From Zipacnadum sp036504235 (GTDB taxonomy: Bacteria; Armatimonadota; Zipacnadia; Zipacnadales; Zipacnadaceae): a DNA stretch of 30,188 bases. Positions 8,023 to 16,083 of the stretch are shown here, in pieces (the stretch's first letter is position 1; each line of letters opens with the position of its first letter). The DNA lies in assembly GCA_036504235.1 (NCBI GenBank), contig DASXVN010000037.1:1-30188 (forward strand), in the 5' to 3' direction. Position numbers and translations under genes: made by a program. The notes under the pieces were generated by a model, which saw only the letters and a program-made list of their open reading frames with translations, did no database searches and was not told the DNA's origin.

Positions 8023-8823
8023 TCACACGTGCGCCCGCAGCCACTCCAAGCCCTTCCGATAGCCCGTCCCATCGTCACGGGGGCCCTCATATTCCACAAT
8101 CCAAGGGCCGGCGTAGTTGGCGTCTTTCAGGCACTTGATCGCGAACTCCAGCGGGATTTCACCCTCACCCAGGACCGTGCCCTGGTAGTCGGCCCGGCTG
8201 CCGGTGCCGTCCTTGAAATGCGTGTGCATGACGTACGGCGCGATCGCCGCGTAGATTTCGTGCAGCTTCTCCACGCTGTGGCCGAACCAGCGGTAGTTCA
8301 TGGTGTCGAGGTTGGCCCCCAGCGCGGGCGAGCCGACCTGCTCAAATATCTCGAGCTGGACGGGCCACTCGTTGGTGGTCAGGCCGTGGTTGTCCACCGC
8401 CAGCTTGATTCCCGCCGGCTCGACGAACTCCAGGCAGCGGCGGAAGCACTCGACCATCCACGGCACCCACTCGCTCACCGGGCGCGGGTCCTCGCCGGGC
8501 CAGCCGCCGTCGGTGCGCAGGATCTTGGTGCCCAGGATGTCCGCCAGCCCGCAGACGCGCTTCATCCGCGCGACCTGGGCCTGGATCGCCTCCTCCTGGT
8601 CCACGCAGAAGTTGTTCCCGGCGGCCAGCGCCGAAGCGGCCAGACCGCGGTCGGCGAGCATCTGCGCGACCTGCGCGGCCCGCGCCTCCGGGGCGGTCTC
8701 GTCCTGCGGCCAGACGTCCGCGCAGGCGATCTCTACGCACTCAAAACCGGCCTCGGCGACAAAGTCCAGGAAATCCACCAGGTTATCGCCAGGCGCGTTG
8801 TAGTGAATCAGTCCAAAAGCCAT
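8023..8823 (-). CDS. Sugar-phosphate isomerase/epimerase (xylose isomerase-like TIM barrel)
   Basis: A 266-residue cytoplasmic protein of the AP-endonuclease-2/xylose isomerase-like family, which interconverts ketoses and aldoses or their 2-keto derivatives using a divalent metal. Conserved-looking strands are FECVEIACAD, KLAVDNHGL, GANLDTMNYRW, VMHTHFKDGTG and WIVEYEG, which supply the Asp/His/Glu metal ligands of the barrel. The length is typical. The ATG at 8823 has a strong site (AAAAGGAGGAA). It stands between the GH51 and nitroreductase genes with repeats in both gaps (123 and 215 nt), so operon membership is likely but not certain. Substrate unknown; the GH51 neighbour suggests a pentose or its product, which is inference. 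Confidence 0.85.
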   Translation of the reverse strand: MAFGLIHYNAPGDNLVDFLDFVAEAGFECVEIACADVWPQDETAPEARAAQVAQMLADRGLAASALAAGNNFCVDQEEAIQAQVARMKRVCGLADILGTKILRTDGGWPGEDPRPVSEWVPWMVECFRRCLEFVEPAGIKLAVDNHGLTTNEWPVQLEIFEQVGSPALGANLDTMNYRWFGHSVEKLHEIYAAIAPYVMHTHFKDGTGSRADYQGTVLGEGEIPLEFAIKCLKDANYAGPWIVEYEGPRDDGTGYRKGLEWLRAHV

Positions 8824-8840
8824 GAACGTGTTCCTCCTTT

Positions 8841-8951
8841 TGTAGGGCGAGGGCTACGTCCCCCGCCGTCGCGGACCGAACGACAACGGCCGGCGGGGGA
8901 CGTAGCCCCCGCCCTACATCAGTCGCTACGCGCCTGAAACGCGCCCCTACG
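8841..8951. repeat. 27-bp-stem palindrome plus half repeat right of the isomerase gene
   Basis: Arms 8841-8867 and 8892-8918 pair over 27 bp with one mismatch. The outer 14-mer at 8938-8951 is the inverse of 7829-7842, and it contains the stop codon (8947-8949) of the GH51 gene. The unit 8885-8919 is the direct copy of 7969-8003. Confidence 0.85.
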
Positions 8952-10428
8952 GGGAAACCTCCAGCACCGTCAGCGATTTGGCCGGGAAGGTGTGGGTGAA
9001 GACCGGCCCGGTCGCGGCCACCGGCGTGGCCTGGGGCGCGACCCGCTCGCCCTCCTCGAAATCGTTCACGTCGGTCTGGCTAGCGGAGGTCAGCACGCGG
9101 GCCGTCACTCCGCTTACCTCGGTCAGGCCGGAGAGGTTGATCTCGGTGCGGCAGTCCTGGTCGAGGCTCTGGTTGACCACGCTGAGCGTGATCCGGCCGG
9201 CGGCGCTGCGCGAGGCCGAGACGCTGAGCGCGTCGTACTCGCGGCCCTTGTCGTCGGCGAGACCGGCCGAACTGGCGCGACTGGCCAGCAGCGTGGCGCC
9301 CATGTGGTCCTTCATCATCTCGTAGGCGTGATAGGTGGGCGTGAGCACCATCTCCGAGCCGCGGGTCAGGACCAGCGACTGCAGGAGGTTGGCCACCTGC
9401 GCCATGTTGGTCATGCTCACCGCCCCGGCGTAGCGCTGGAACATGTGCAGAGCGGCGGCGGTGAACAACCCGTCCTTGAGCGGGCTCTGCTGGCAGTACC
9501 CCGCGTCGGCGTCGCTGTACCAGGTCCCCCACTCGTCCACCACCAGTTCCAGCTTGTGCTGGCGGGTCGAGTAGTAGTCGGTCAGGTCGGCGCTCTTGCG
9601 CACCTTGTCTTCCATGTCCACGACCTCGCCCAGCAGCCGATAGTAATGCTCCGGGGTCGCGTCGCGGGTCTCGGCGCCCGGCCCGACGGCGGGGTGGCCG
9701 CTGCGGTACATATGGATGGAAATGGCGTCAATCAGCCCCGCCGGATACTCCAAATGCTGCAGCACCCCGGCGAGCCAGTTGAGGTCCTCGTGACCGGCGG
9801 CGATCAGGTAGACGCCGCCCTCCACCTCGGGCCCCAGCTTGCGCATGAAGCAGGCGTACTTGCGGCACTCGTAGGCGTACTGCTGCGGCGCCATCTGCCC
9901 GCCGCAGCCCCAATTCTCGTTGCCGATGCCCCAATAGCGGACGCCGTAGGGCTCCGCGTGGCCATTCTGCCGGCGGCGGTGAGCGTAGCGGCTGTCCTGG
10001 GAGCAGTTGCAGTACTCCATCCAGTTACCGGCTTCTTCCACGGTGCCCGAGCCGACATTGGCGCTGATGTAGGGAGCGCAGCCGACCTGCCGGCAGAGGC
10101 GCAGGAACTCGTCGGTGCCGAAGGCGTTACTGTCCGCGCCGCCCCACCACAGGTTGCGCCGGGACTCTCGCTCCGGCCCGACGCCCCACTCCCAGTGGTA
10201 GTCGTCGGCAAAGCAGCCCCCGGGCCAGCGCAGCACCGGCAGCCGCAACTGCCGCAGCGCCCCCACCACGTCGGAGCGCAGGCCCTCTTCGTTAGGTGTG
10301 GTGCTCTTCTCGCCCACCCACAGGCCGCCGTAGACGCAGCGGCCGATGTGTTCGGCGAAATTACCGTAGAGGTTCGGGTTGATGACGCTCAGCTCGTGGT
10401 CGGTCCAGACGGTGAGACGGCCTTCCAT
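8947..10428 (-). CDS. Alpha-L-arabinofuranosidase, GH51 family
   Basis: A 493-residue glycosidase of family GH51, which removes terminal alpha-L-arabinofuranosyl groups from arabinoxylan, arabinan or oligosaccharides with retention. Visible motifs are the N-terminal NLYGNFAEHIGRCVYGGLW, LRWPGGCFADDYHWEWG, GNENWG with the acid/base Glu171, and VDEWGTW with the nucleophile Glu299, both at the usual family positions. The C-terminal ~120 residues are a beta-sandwich, normal for GH51. There is no signal peptide, so it is cytoplasmic and would act on imported oligosaccharides. The start ATG 10428 follows CGGAGG 9 bases upstream. The stop codon TAG lies inside a copy of the intergenic repeat, so the last residues may be newly created. 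It heads the block that continues with the sugar isomerase. Confidence 0.92.
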   Translation of the reverse strand: MEGRLTVWTDHELSVINPNLYGNFAEHIGRCVYGGLWVGEKSTTPNEEGLRSDVVGALRQLRLPVLRWPGGCFADDYHWEWGVGPERESRRNLWWGGADSNAFGTDEFLRLCRQVGCAPYISANVGSGTVEEAGNWMEYCNCSQDSRYAHRRRQNGHAEPYGVRYWGIGNENWGCGGQMAPQQYAYECRKYACFMRKLGPEVEGGVYLIAAGHEDLNWLAGVLQHLEYPAGLIDAISIHMYRSGHPAVGPGAETRDATPEHYYRLLGEVVDMEDKVRKSADLTDYYSTRQHKLELVVDEWGTWYSDADAGYCQQSPLKDGLFTAAALHMFQRYAGAVSMTNMAQVANLLQSLVLTRGSEMVLTPTYHAYEMMKDHMGATLLASRASSAGLADDKGREYDALSVSASRSAAGRITLSVVNQSLDQDCRTEINLSGLTEVSGVTARVLTSASQTDVNDFEEGERVAPQATPVAATGPVFTHTFPAKSLTVLEVSP

Positions 10429-10510
10429 GCGTGCGACCTCCGGGAACGGGATAATGGTGGCGAAGTGCGGGGGGACTTTCCTCCGCCGGCGGCGACACTC
10501 CTGCCGCGGC

Positions 10511-10545
10511 GCAAAGAAAAACCCCGGCAGGTGATCCTGCCGGGG
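10511..10545 (-). terminator. Intrinsic terminator of the SLH barrel gene
   Basis: A 10-bp perfect GC stem (10522-10531 with 10536-10545) with a 4-nt loop. On the minus strand it is followed by TTTTTCTTT. It lies 25 bases past the stop at 10570, just upstream of the GH51 gene. Confidence 0.9.
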
Positions 10546-10569
10546 CTTCAGTGTGCGGCAAAGGTGCGG

Positions 10570-12387
10570 CTAGAAGTTGGTCTCGGTACCCAGCATCAGG
10601 ATCTGCTGGTCACCCACGGGCGTGGTGGCGTCGGGGATGGGGTCTCCAGAACGCAATTGCTGACCGTAGACGAGGTAGACCGTGTTCGTCTTGGTGGTGG
10701 GCAGGTACAGCCACACCGCCCAGAGGTTATCGAAGGCCAGCGACTTGACCGGGGAGTCCAGCCAGAAGTTGCTGCGGTGCCCCACGTTGTAGTAGGTGGC
10801 GCGGACCGGGCAGCTCCCGATCTGGCTATACAGGTTGAATCCCAGGAAGTTCAGGTTGGTCAGCGCGGGCGGATTGTAGAGCCAGCGCTCCCACTCCAGC
10901 ATGTCGGGGACCAGCCGCGGCGACAGCGGCTCGTAGAAGGGGTGGAGATTGGAGTACTGCACGTCATACTCGGCGTCCACGCTGGACCAGCAGCCCTGGA
11001 ACCAGAAGCGGGGCTTCTTCACGAAATCCACCAGCGCCATGTGCGCATCGGGAATGTTCTTGTTCCGGAAACGCGGGCGATTGACGTGGTGATACATCCG
11101 CCCGTACTCGTAGCGCACGTAGCGGTCATCCTTGCTGAAGCGCCAGGCGAGGTCGGTGCCCATGACATTCTCGCCGCCGGCGCCGTCGGGAAGCCAGTTG
11201 AAGCCCCAGGTGAAGCTGGGACGGTTGTAGGCGACACGCAGGAAGGCATAGTCGTCGCCGAAGTCGAGGAACCGGCCGTTGAACTGGCCGGTAAGCGGGT
11301 CCACTTGCTTGAGCTGCCAATCGTACTCCGACCCGCCTAGGAAGGCGTCCCAGGAGAAGTCGCGGCACAGCCAGCTATCGGCGTGCAGCCGGAGGCCCTG
11401 CTGGGCGCGACGGGAGTTATTGTTGACCAGGCCGAGGCCGTACTGTTCGAACTGCCGCCCCAGCCGCCAGTAGCGGCCGGGCGAGAACTCGTGCTCGTAC
11501 CACGCCTCAGAAAGCCAGAGCTGGTCGTTGCCGTAGCCATTCTCGAACATGCCGGGATCGTTGCGGAAGCGCGGCAACTCGCCGACCTCCGGCCCCAGCA
11601 CGGATAGGGGCACCGGCTGGTCCTTGAACCGCAACATGACGCGACCGCGGTCGTGCTCGCCGTCGCTATAGTCCATACCAACCTGCACCTGCAAGCTGTC
11701 GAACAGGGCGCGGTTGGACAAGCGGCTGCCCGCGTAACCGCCCTTATATTCGATGAGGCCAGCCAGGTCGTAGCGTTTTCTGGGGAGCAGATCCGTGCGG
11801 CGGGTCAGGTCTTTGACCGCGAGCGAGAGGGTGTTCACGTCCGTGCGCATGGTGCTCAACTCGGAGCCGAACTCCTCGGTGAGCTTCTGGGCCAGGACGC
11901 GTACCTGCTCGTAGTCCACGACGCCCGGGGCGCCCGCGCCGCCCGCCACTCCGGCCGCACCGGTTGGTCCCACGGGGCCGACCGGACCGGCTGCGCCCAC
12001 CGCGCCGACGGGACCGGCGGGGCCGGCCGGGCCGGCTTCGCCGGGCAGAAAGACGTTCCGCTTGCGCAGCTCGTCGAGGATCCGCGTGATGGCCATGGCA
12101 AATTCGTAGCGGGTCAGAGGGCGGCACCAGCGTTTGCTGTCATCGGGATAGCCGATGATGATGCCGGTATCGAGCATCCGGGTGACCGCATCGTAGGCCC
12201 AGTGGTCCAGGGGCACGATGTCGCAGGGACTGGAGGTGACACCCGGCATGGCGGCGCCGGTGCCCTCCCCGGTAAGCGGTACGGGGTGCGACCCGGGAGC
12301 GGGTTTGCCCCCACCCGCCGAGGCGGTTACCAGAGGAACGACAAACAGCAGGAAACACACGGCAACGAGCCAGGCACGCGAACGCAT
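10570..12387 (-). CDS. SLH domain - collagen-like - beta-barrel outer-membrane protein
   Basis: A 605-residue exported envelope protein. In order: a signal peptide (about 1-24, MRSRAWLVAVCFLLFVVPLV), a single SLH domain (about 57-110: DHWAYDAVTRMLDTGIIIGY), a collagen-like stretch of 13 uninterrupted Gly-X-Y triplets (116-155), a probable coiled coil (158-198), and a ~400-residue C-terminal part rich in alternating aromatic/polar strands, ending in Phe (GTETNF) as outer-membrane barrels do. The SLH domain would bind a peptidoglycan-linked polymer, anchoring the outer membrane to the wall as in OmpM/SlpA/SomA-type proteins. I chose ATG 12387 because the signal peptide begins there and GGGAGGG lies upstream; a longer frame to 12510 has no signal peptide start. 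It has its own promoter and terminator, so it is monocistronic. Barrel substrate or pore function is unknown. Confidence 0.85.
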   Translation of the reverse strand: MRSRAWLVAVCFLLFVVPLVTASAGGGKPAPGSHPVPLTGEGTGAAMPGVTSSPCDIVPLDHWAYDAVTRMLDTGIIIGYPDDSKRWCRPLTRYEFAMAITRILDELRKRNVFLPGEAGPAGPAGPVGAVGAAGPVGPVGPTGAAGVAGGAGAPGVVDYEQVRVLAQKLTEEFGSELSTMRTDVNTLSLAVKDLTRRTDLLPRKRYDLAGLIEYKGGYAGSRLSNRALFDSLQVQVGMDYSDGEHDRGRVMLRFKDQPVPLSVLGPEVGELPRFRNDPGMFENGYGNDQLWLSEAWYEHEFSPGRYWRLGRQFEQYGLGLVNNNSRRAQQGLRLHADSWLCRDFSWDAFLGGSEYDWQLKQVDPLTGQFNGRFLDFGDDYAFLRVAYNRPSFTWGFNWLPDGAGGENVMGTDLAWRFSKDDRYVRYEYGRMYHHVNRPRFRNKNIPDAHMALVDFVKKPRFWFQGCWSSVDAEYDVQYSNLHPFYEPLSPRLVPDMLEWERWLYNPPALTNLNFLGFNLYSQIGSCPVRATYYNVGHRSNFWLDSPVKSLAFDNLWAVWLYLPTTKTNTVYLVYGQQLRSGDPIPDATTPVGDQQILMLGTETNF

Positions 12388-12520
12388 AGCATGCGCCCTC
12401 CCTTTTACATGTTCCGATTCCTGACCCGGGTGGCGTCGTAAGCAGCAGACAGGCAGGAAGTCTGGCTCCCCCTCCAAGCGTGGGCCGTCTTCGTCGGGAC
12501 GGTACCTCACTTGAGGAGGG

Positions 12521-12549
12521 ATTATAGTTTTTCGTCAGGATTTAGTCAA
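12521..12549 (-). promoter_or_regulatory. Strong sigma70-like promoter for the SLH barrel gene
   Basis: The minus strand has TTGACT (12544-12549), 17 bases, then a perfect TATAAT (12521-12526). Transcription would begin near 12514, giving a ~127-nt leader that contains a short stem (CCGTC...GACGG) before the ribosome site. This is the best consensus promoter in the window, as expected for an abundant envelope protein. Confidence 0.85.
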
Positions 12550-12774
12550 CCTTTAGCGCAGTAAGCTCGTATTTCGCTCGGACGGGGAGGAAAAACGTCG
12601 CTGCGGCTGAGTGGTGTTTCTACTTAAGATCTTGACAAGCAAGCCGAAAAGGAGTACATCAACGATATATCAGCTTATGCTCAAGTTAGCGGCAGCGCAA
12701 GCTCAAGGTTTAATAAAGCGGCTTTCCGGGTAGACTTCTGAGCAGAAGCGTAGAGAATCGGGGGGAATGTACGG
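12550..12774 (+). other. AT-rich upstream region of the 12775 gene
   Basis: The divergent gap between the SLH barrel gene and the next gene spans 12388-12774 in total. This half is more AT-rich than its surroundings and holds TTGACA at 12632-12637, but the spaced -10 (TACATC at 12655) is poor; TTTAATAA at 12709-12716 is another possible -10. No gene or known RNA is recognised. Confidence 0.4.
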
Positions 12775-13176
12775 GTGAAAACAAAACTGCTGGCCGGACT
12801 GCTGGTGGCCCTGGTAGCCACCATGATTCTCGGCACCGTCAACCGCGATCTGCGGGCCGACGACCGAGAGATGATGCTGGTAACGGGGCGTATTTCGCCC
12901 TCCGAGTGGAAGGACGCGCTGGGCGTCTACTCACAGCCTTGGGACATGGAGATCACCGTGCGCAACGGTGACCAGCCCGGAGAACGCTGGGTCGGCAAGA
13001 GTACGGCGCAGGGGAACTTCCGGGCCCAAGTACCGGTGGCGCGCGACGCTAACAGTACCACGGTCGAAGTGCGCATCAATGGCGGCATGATCTACCACGA
13101 CGCCCTGGTGAGCATCTTTGCCGATGGCGGGCGAATCGTGCGCGCCGACACGATCTGCATGCAGCGCCGCTTCTAG
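12775..13176 (+). CDS. Small exported protein of unknown function
   Basis: A 133-residue protein with a signal peptide or N-terminal anchor (MKTKLLAGLLVALVATMILG, about 1-20). The remainder (VTGRISPSEW, WDMEITVRNG, TVEVRINGGMI, ALVSIFADGG) alternates like a small all-beta fold of the fibronectin or carboxypeptidase-regulatory-like type. I do not recognise a family. It uses GTG at 12775; the only upstream ATG is in another frame, and GGGGGAA lies 8-14 bases before. It ends shortly before a shared bidirectional terminator and faces the exported protein at 13355. Probably periplasmic or surface; no role can be assigned. Confidence 0.7.
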   Translation: MKTKLLAGLLVALVATMILGTVNRDLRADDREMMLVTGRISPSEWKDALGVYSQPWDMEITVRNGDQPGERWVGKSTAQGNFRAQVPVARDANSTTVEVRINGGMIYHDALVSIFADGGRIVRADTICMQRRF

Positions 13177-13293
13177 CCGCAGCTTCATCCTAACCAAAGC
13201 CTTAGCCGGAGACCGCGTTGGGTGCGGCGTCTCGGGATTCTCCTCCCAGATGCCGGCGCCGCACCGGGGCCAACCAGGTCTCACCAAAAGATA

Positions 13294-13329
13294 GGGCCAC
13301 CTCACCGCGGTGAGGTGGCCCTGTTCTAT
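13294..13329. terminator. Bidirectional terminator, perfect 28-nt palindrome
   Basis: 13294-13321 is an exact palindrome (two 14-nt arms, GGGCCACCTCACCG). T-rich sequence follows on the plus strand (TGTTCTATTTT) and on the minus strand (TATCTTTT). It sits between the convergent genes ending at 13176 and 13355 and can serve both. Confidence 0.85.
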
Positions 13330-13354
13330 TTTGCCTGATGATGCTCGCCCTTTC

Positions 13355-14728
13355 CTACCCTCCCGTGACGCGGAAGGGGTAGGTCGTGCTGCCCAGGTCC
13401 AGACCGTTCTGCACCACGCGCACCAGCAGCGTGTACTCGCCGGCGCCCTTGATCGTCGTCGGCTTGATCGGGAAGTAGGCGGCGCTCAGCGGGCCCAGGC
13501 GGATGGGGCGGGCCTCGTAGGAGACCGTCTGTCCGCCGGCGTCGAACACCTTCAGATACGCCATCGGCGCCAGGCTCTTGCTGGTGCTGTTGACCACCGA
13601 AACGAACAGCGTGACGTCCTTAGGCTGGCAGAAGTCGCCGGCCATGGCCACCGGGCGCACGGCAAGTTGCAGCGGCTCGGGGCGCAGCGAAGCGGACTGC
13701 ACCTGGACGGGAGCGGTCGCCCCCGGCGCCAGCCGCAGGCCGACTTCCACCAGACCGGGACTGGTCTGGGCAAAGAGCCGCGGCATCTGCACCACCACGG
13801 GAGCGGCGCCGTCGCCGGTCGGCGAGGCCTCGGCCTGATACCAGACCACGGCGGGGTCGCGAGGGTCGCGAATCCGGGCCAGGGCGGTAACCTGCGCCGC
13901 GCCCTCCCCGGGTGCGACCTGCACCGCGATCTCATAAGGCAGCGCCGCGTTGAGGTTTACCGGCGCGGACATCCACGCGGCGGGCAACTCGGCCGGCGCG
14001 AAGCTCAGGCCCGCCGGGGCGCCGTCCTCCACGGACGCAGCCGGGGCGAAGCCCTCGGCGGCCAAGGCACACCAGCCGGCATAGCCGCCGGCACTGGGCT
14101 TGAAGCCCGGGTTCTGGAGCAGATTGGGCCGCTTGAGCGGATCGTAGTTGGTGGCCTTGGCGAGGTCACCCGAGGAGGCCGCCGCGGTGCTGCGTAGCGT
14201 CACGGCGTCAAAGCGCCCCTCAGAGCCGTCCTTGAGGACGCCGAAGTAAAGGCGCACCGCCGCCGTTCCCGCCGGGCAGGCTTCCGGCGCCAGGACGAAG
14301 TCATGGTCAAAGGTGGTCCAGGTGGCCACAAAGGGCAGCTCCACCGTCTGGCCCTGATCCGCCAGGGGCTTACCGAGAGCGTCGCAGGGCAGCAGCCCCG
14401 CCACCACGCCGCCAGTCGGGCTGGCGTATTGCAGGTGCAGGGAGAGCGTCTCCCCCGGCGTCACCAGGCGGTAGCCCTGGCTCACAATCCGGTCGCTCGT
14501 CGTGGAACAAGTACCGGCCAACAGCAGCGCACGGTGCCCCTCGACGGCCCCGGTGCCGAGGCTAAACCAGCCGCTGGTAGGGTTCCAGCCGACCGGCCGC
14601 CCCTTGTCAATCTGCTCAAAGCCCCCGTTGTACGGGCACTGGGCGGAGGCGCGCAAGTTGGCCCCGACGCCCCCGACCAGCAAAAGAGAAACCAGCAAAG
14701 CGATCTTCTTCATAAGTGCGGTTTTCAT
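13355..14728 (-). CDS. Exported multi-domain beta-sandwich protein
   Basis: A 457-residue secreted protein. A signal peptide (about 1-29, ...KKIALLVSLLLVGGVGANLR, then ASA cleavage) is followed by two probable carbohydrate-binding-like jelly-roll modules: one starting with PYNGGFEQIDKGRPVGWN (about 33-180) and one with LLQNPGFKPSAGGYAGW (about 203-340). Both have the 'N.GFE....W' pattern of CBM4/9-like domains. The last ~100 residues resemble an Ig-like/CARDB domain. No catalytic motif is visible. It probably binds glycans or another surface ligand outside the cell. I chose ATG 14728 because GGAG lies 6 bases before it; ATG 14734 would be directly abutted by that site. Confidence 0.75.
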   Translation of the reverse strand: MKTALMKKIALLVSLLLVGGVGANLRASAQCPYNGGFEQIDKGRPVGWNPTSGWFSLGTGAVEGHRALLLAGTCSTTSDRIVSQGYRLVTPGETLSLHLQYASPTGGVVAGLLPCDALGKPLADQGQTVELPFVATWTTFDHDFVLAPEACPAGTAAVRLYFGVLKDGSEGRFDAVTLRSTAAASSGDLAKATNYDPLKRPNLLQNPGFKPSAGGYAGWCALAAEGFAPAASVEDGAPAGLSFAPAELPAAWMSAPVNLNAALPYEIAVQVAPGEGAAQVTALARIRDPRDPAVVWYQAEASPTGDGAAPVVVQMPRLFAQTSPGLVEVGLRLAPGATAPVQVQSASLRPEPLQLAVRPVAMAGDFCQPKDVTLFVSVVNSTSKSLAPMAYLKVFDAGGQTVSYEARPIRLGPLSAAYFPIKPTTIKGAGEYTLLVRVVQNGLDLGSTTYPFRVTGG

Positions 14729-14855
14729 CCTCATCTCCAGAATTGGCCGCCGCGCGGCGGCTTGTTGTCAGACGCCTGAGCCCCCCGGCGGGTTCCTCCT
14801 CCCGGCGGGGAGGCCGGGCGCCGCGGCGGGTCGCCGGGCCCTGGCTAGCGCGGAT

Positions 14856-14884
14856 TTGCGCCTGATTCGCCGGTGTGGTATTCT
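14856..14884 (+). promoter_or_regulatory. Putative prfB promoter
   Basis: TTGCGC (14856-14861), a 17-base spacer and TATTCT (14879-14884), about 80 bases before the prfB start. The surroundings are GC-rich and the -10 region is locally AT-rich (TATTCTATTTCG). Confidence 0.6.
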
Positions 14885-14963
14885 ATTTCGAACAGTCTTG
14901 CCGAGGGCGACGCGAACGATGTGGGGCGCGGGCTCGTCCTAGCTGAGGAAAGGGTTTGGTCCG

Positions 14964-16083
14964 ATGGTTGCTCCCGAAACGCTACATGAAGTTACTGCGC
15001 TGCTCCGCAGCTTTGCCGAAGTGCGGGATCGTCTTTGACCTGGCTACCCGCGAGCAGGAACTAGCCGAGCTAATTCACCAGAGCGAGGCGGACGGGCTGT
15101 GGGATAACCTGGAAGTGGCGCAGGCGCTCATGCAGCGCATCTCCAGCGCCCGGGAATATCTCGAGCCGTGGCACGCACTGGGCAAACTGATGGAAGACCT
15201 CCCGGTGATGGCCGAGTTGGCCGGGGGCGGCGAAGAGCCGGAGATGGAAGCGGAATTGCTGTCGTCCCTGGCGGAGGCCGAGCGGCAGTTTGACAAGCTG
15301 CGCCTGGCGACGGTGCTGAGCGACAAGTACGACCCGTCCAACGCCATCGTCACTATCACCGCCGGCGCGGGGGGCACTGAGGCCTGCGACTGGGCGGCCA
15401 TGCTGCTGCGCATGTACGAGATGTGGTCGCAGCATCAGGGCTATACGGTGGAGCTGATTTCCTCGGTCCCGGGCGAACAAGTCGGCGTGCGAAATGTTAC
15501 TATAAGGGTAGCCGGCAAGTACGCGTACGGCTATTTGAAAACTGAAGCCGGAGTCCACCGCCTGGTGCGGTTGTCGCCCTTTGATTCCGACAAGCGGCGG
15601 CATACCAGCTTCGCCTCGGTGGACGTGCTGCCCGAGGTGCCGGAGACGGAAGAGGTGCCCATCCCCGCCGAAGAACTGCGGATGGAGACCTACCGCTCCA
15701 GCGGCGCCGGCGGCCAGCACGTCAATAAGACCGATTCGGCAGTGCGCCTCACCCATCTGCCGACGGGGATCTCGGTGCAGTCGCAGGGAGACCGCTCCCA
15801 GCACGCCAACCGCCGAGCGGCGATGCAAGTGCTCCAGGCGCGTCTGGCCGTGCGCGACCGCGAGGCCCAGAAGCAAGAACTGGCCGACCTGCGCGGCGAA
15901 AAGGGCGAGATTTCTTTCGCCAACCAGATCAGGTCCTACGTCATGCAGCCGTATACCATGGTTAAGGACATGCGCACCGGCGAGGAAACCAGCAACGTTA
16001 CCGCGGTCCTGGACGGAGATTTGGACCGCTTCATGCGAGCGTATTTGCTCAAGTCAGCGGGAGAAGGCAAGGGAGAGAAATGA
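14964..16083 (+). CDS. prfB: Peptide chain release factor 2 (programmed +1 frameshift)
   Basis: RF2 ends translation at UGA and UAA by entering the ribosomal A site and hydrolysing peptidyl-tRNA. The gene must be read as 14964-15035 joined to 15037-16083. Frame 0 begins ATG GTT GCT and encodes MVAPETLHEVTALLRSFAEV then RDRL, ending at CTT TGA; skipping one base continues as DLATREQELAEL. The product is 372 residues, close to the E. coli 365. The SPF stop-codon-recognition tripeptide is at 204-206 and GGQ at 249-251. The frame calling a single ORF from 14956 gives a false N-terminus. A ribosome site GAGGAAAGGG precedes the ATG. Low RF2 should allow frameshifting at its own UGA, the classical autoregulation of this gene. 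The stop overlaps the next gene by ATGA. Confidence 0.95.
15025..15039 (+). promoter_or_regulatory. prfB: prfB +1 recoding site
   Basis: CTT TGA C at 15033-15039 is the universal RF2 slip site. GGGA at 15025-15028 upstream is a weaker and slightly more distant stimulatory Shine-Dalgarno-like element than the AGGGGG of E. coli. Shifting +1 on CTT brings GAC into frame. Confidence 0.9.

Noticed and set aside
8992..11340. 782-codon plus-strand open frame
   Set aside because: It runs antisense to the GH51 and SLH barrel genes, whose motifs and promoter are clear. High GC makes long shadow frames common; its translation is Gly/Val/Arg/Ala-rich and without domains.
12632..12660. TTGACA 12632 as promoter of the 12775 gene
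   Set aside because: The matching -10 is too weak, so I list the region without naming a promoter.
14956..15036. ATG at 14956 as the prfB start
   Set aside because: It gives an out-of-family N-terminus. The frame from 14964 up to CTT TGA and the +1 shift gives the proper RF2 start.
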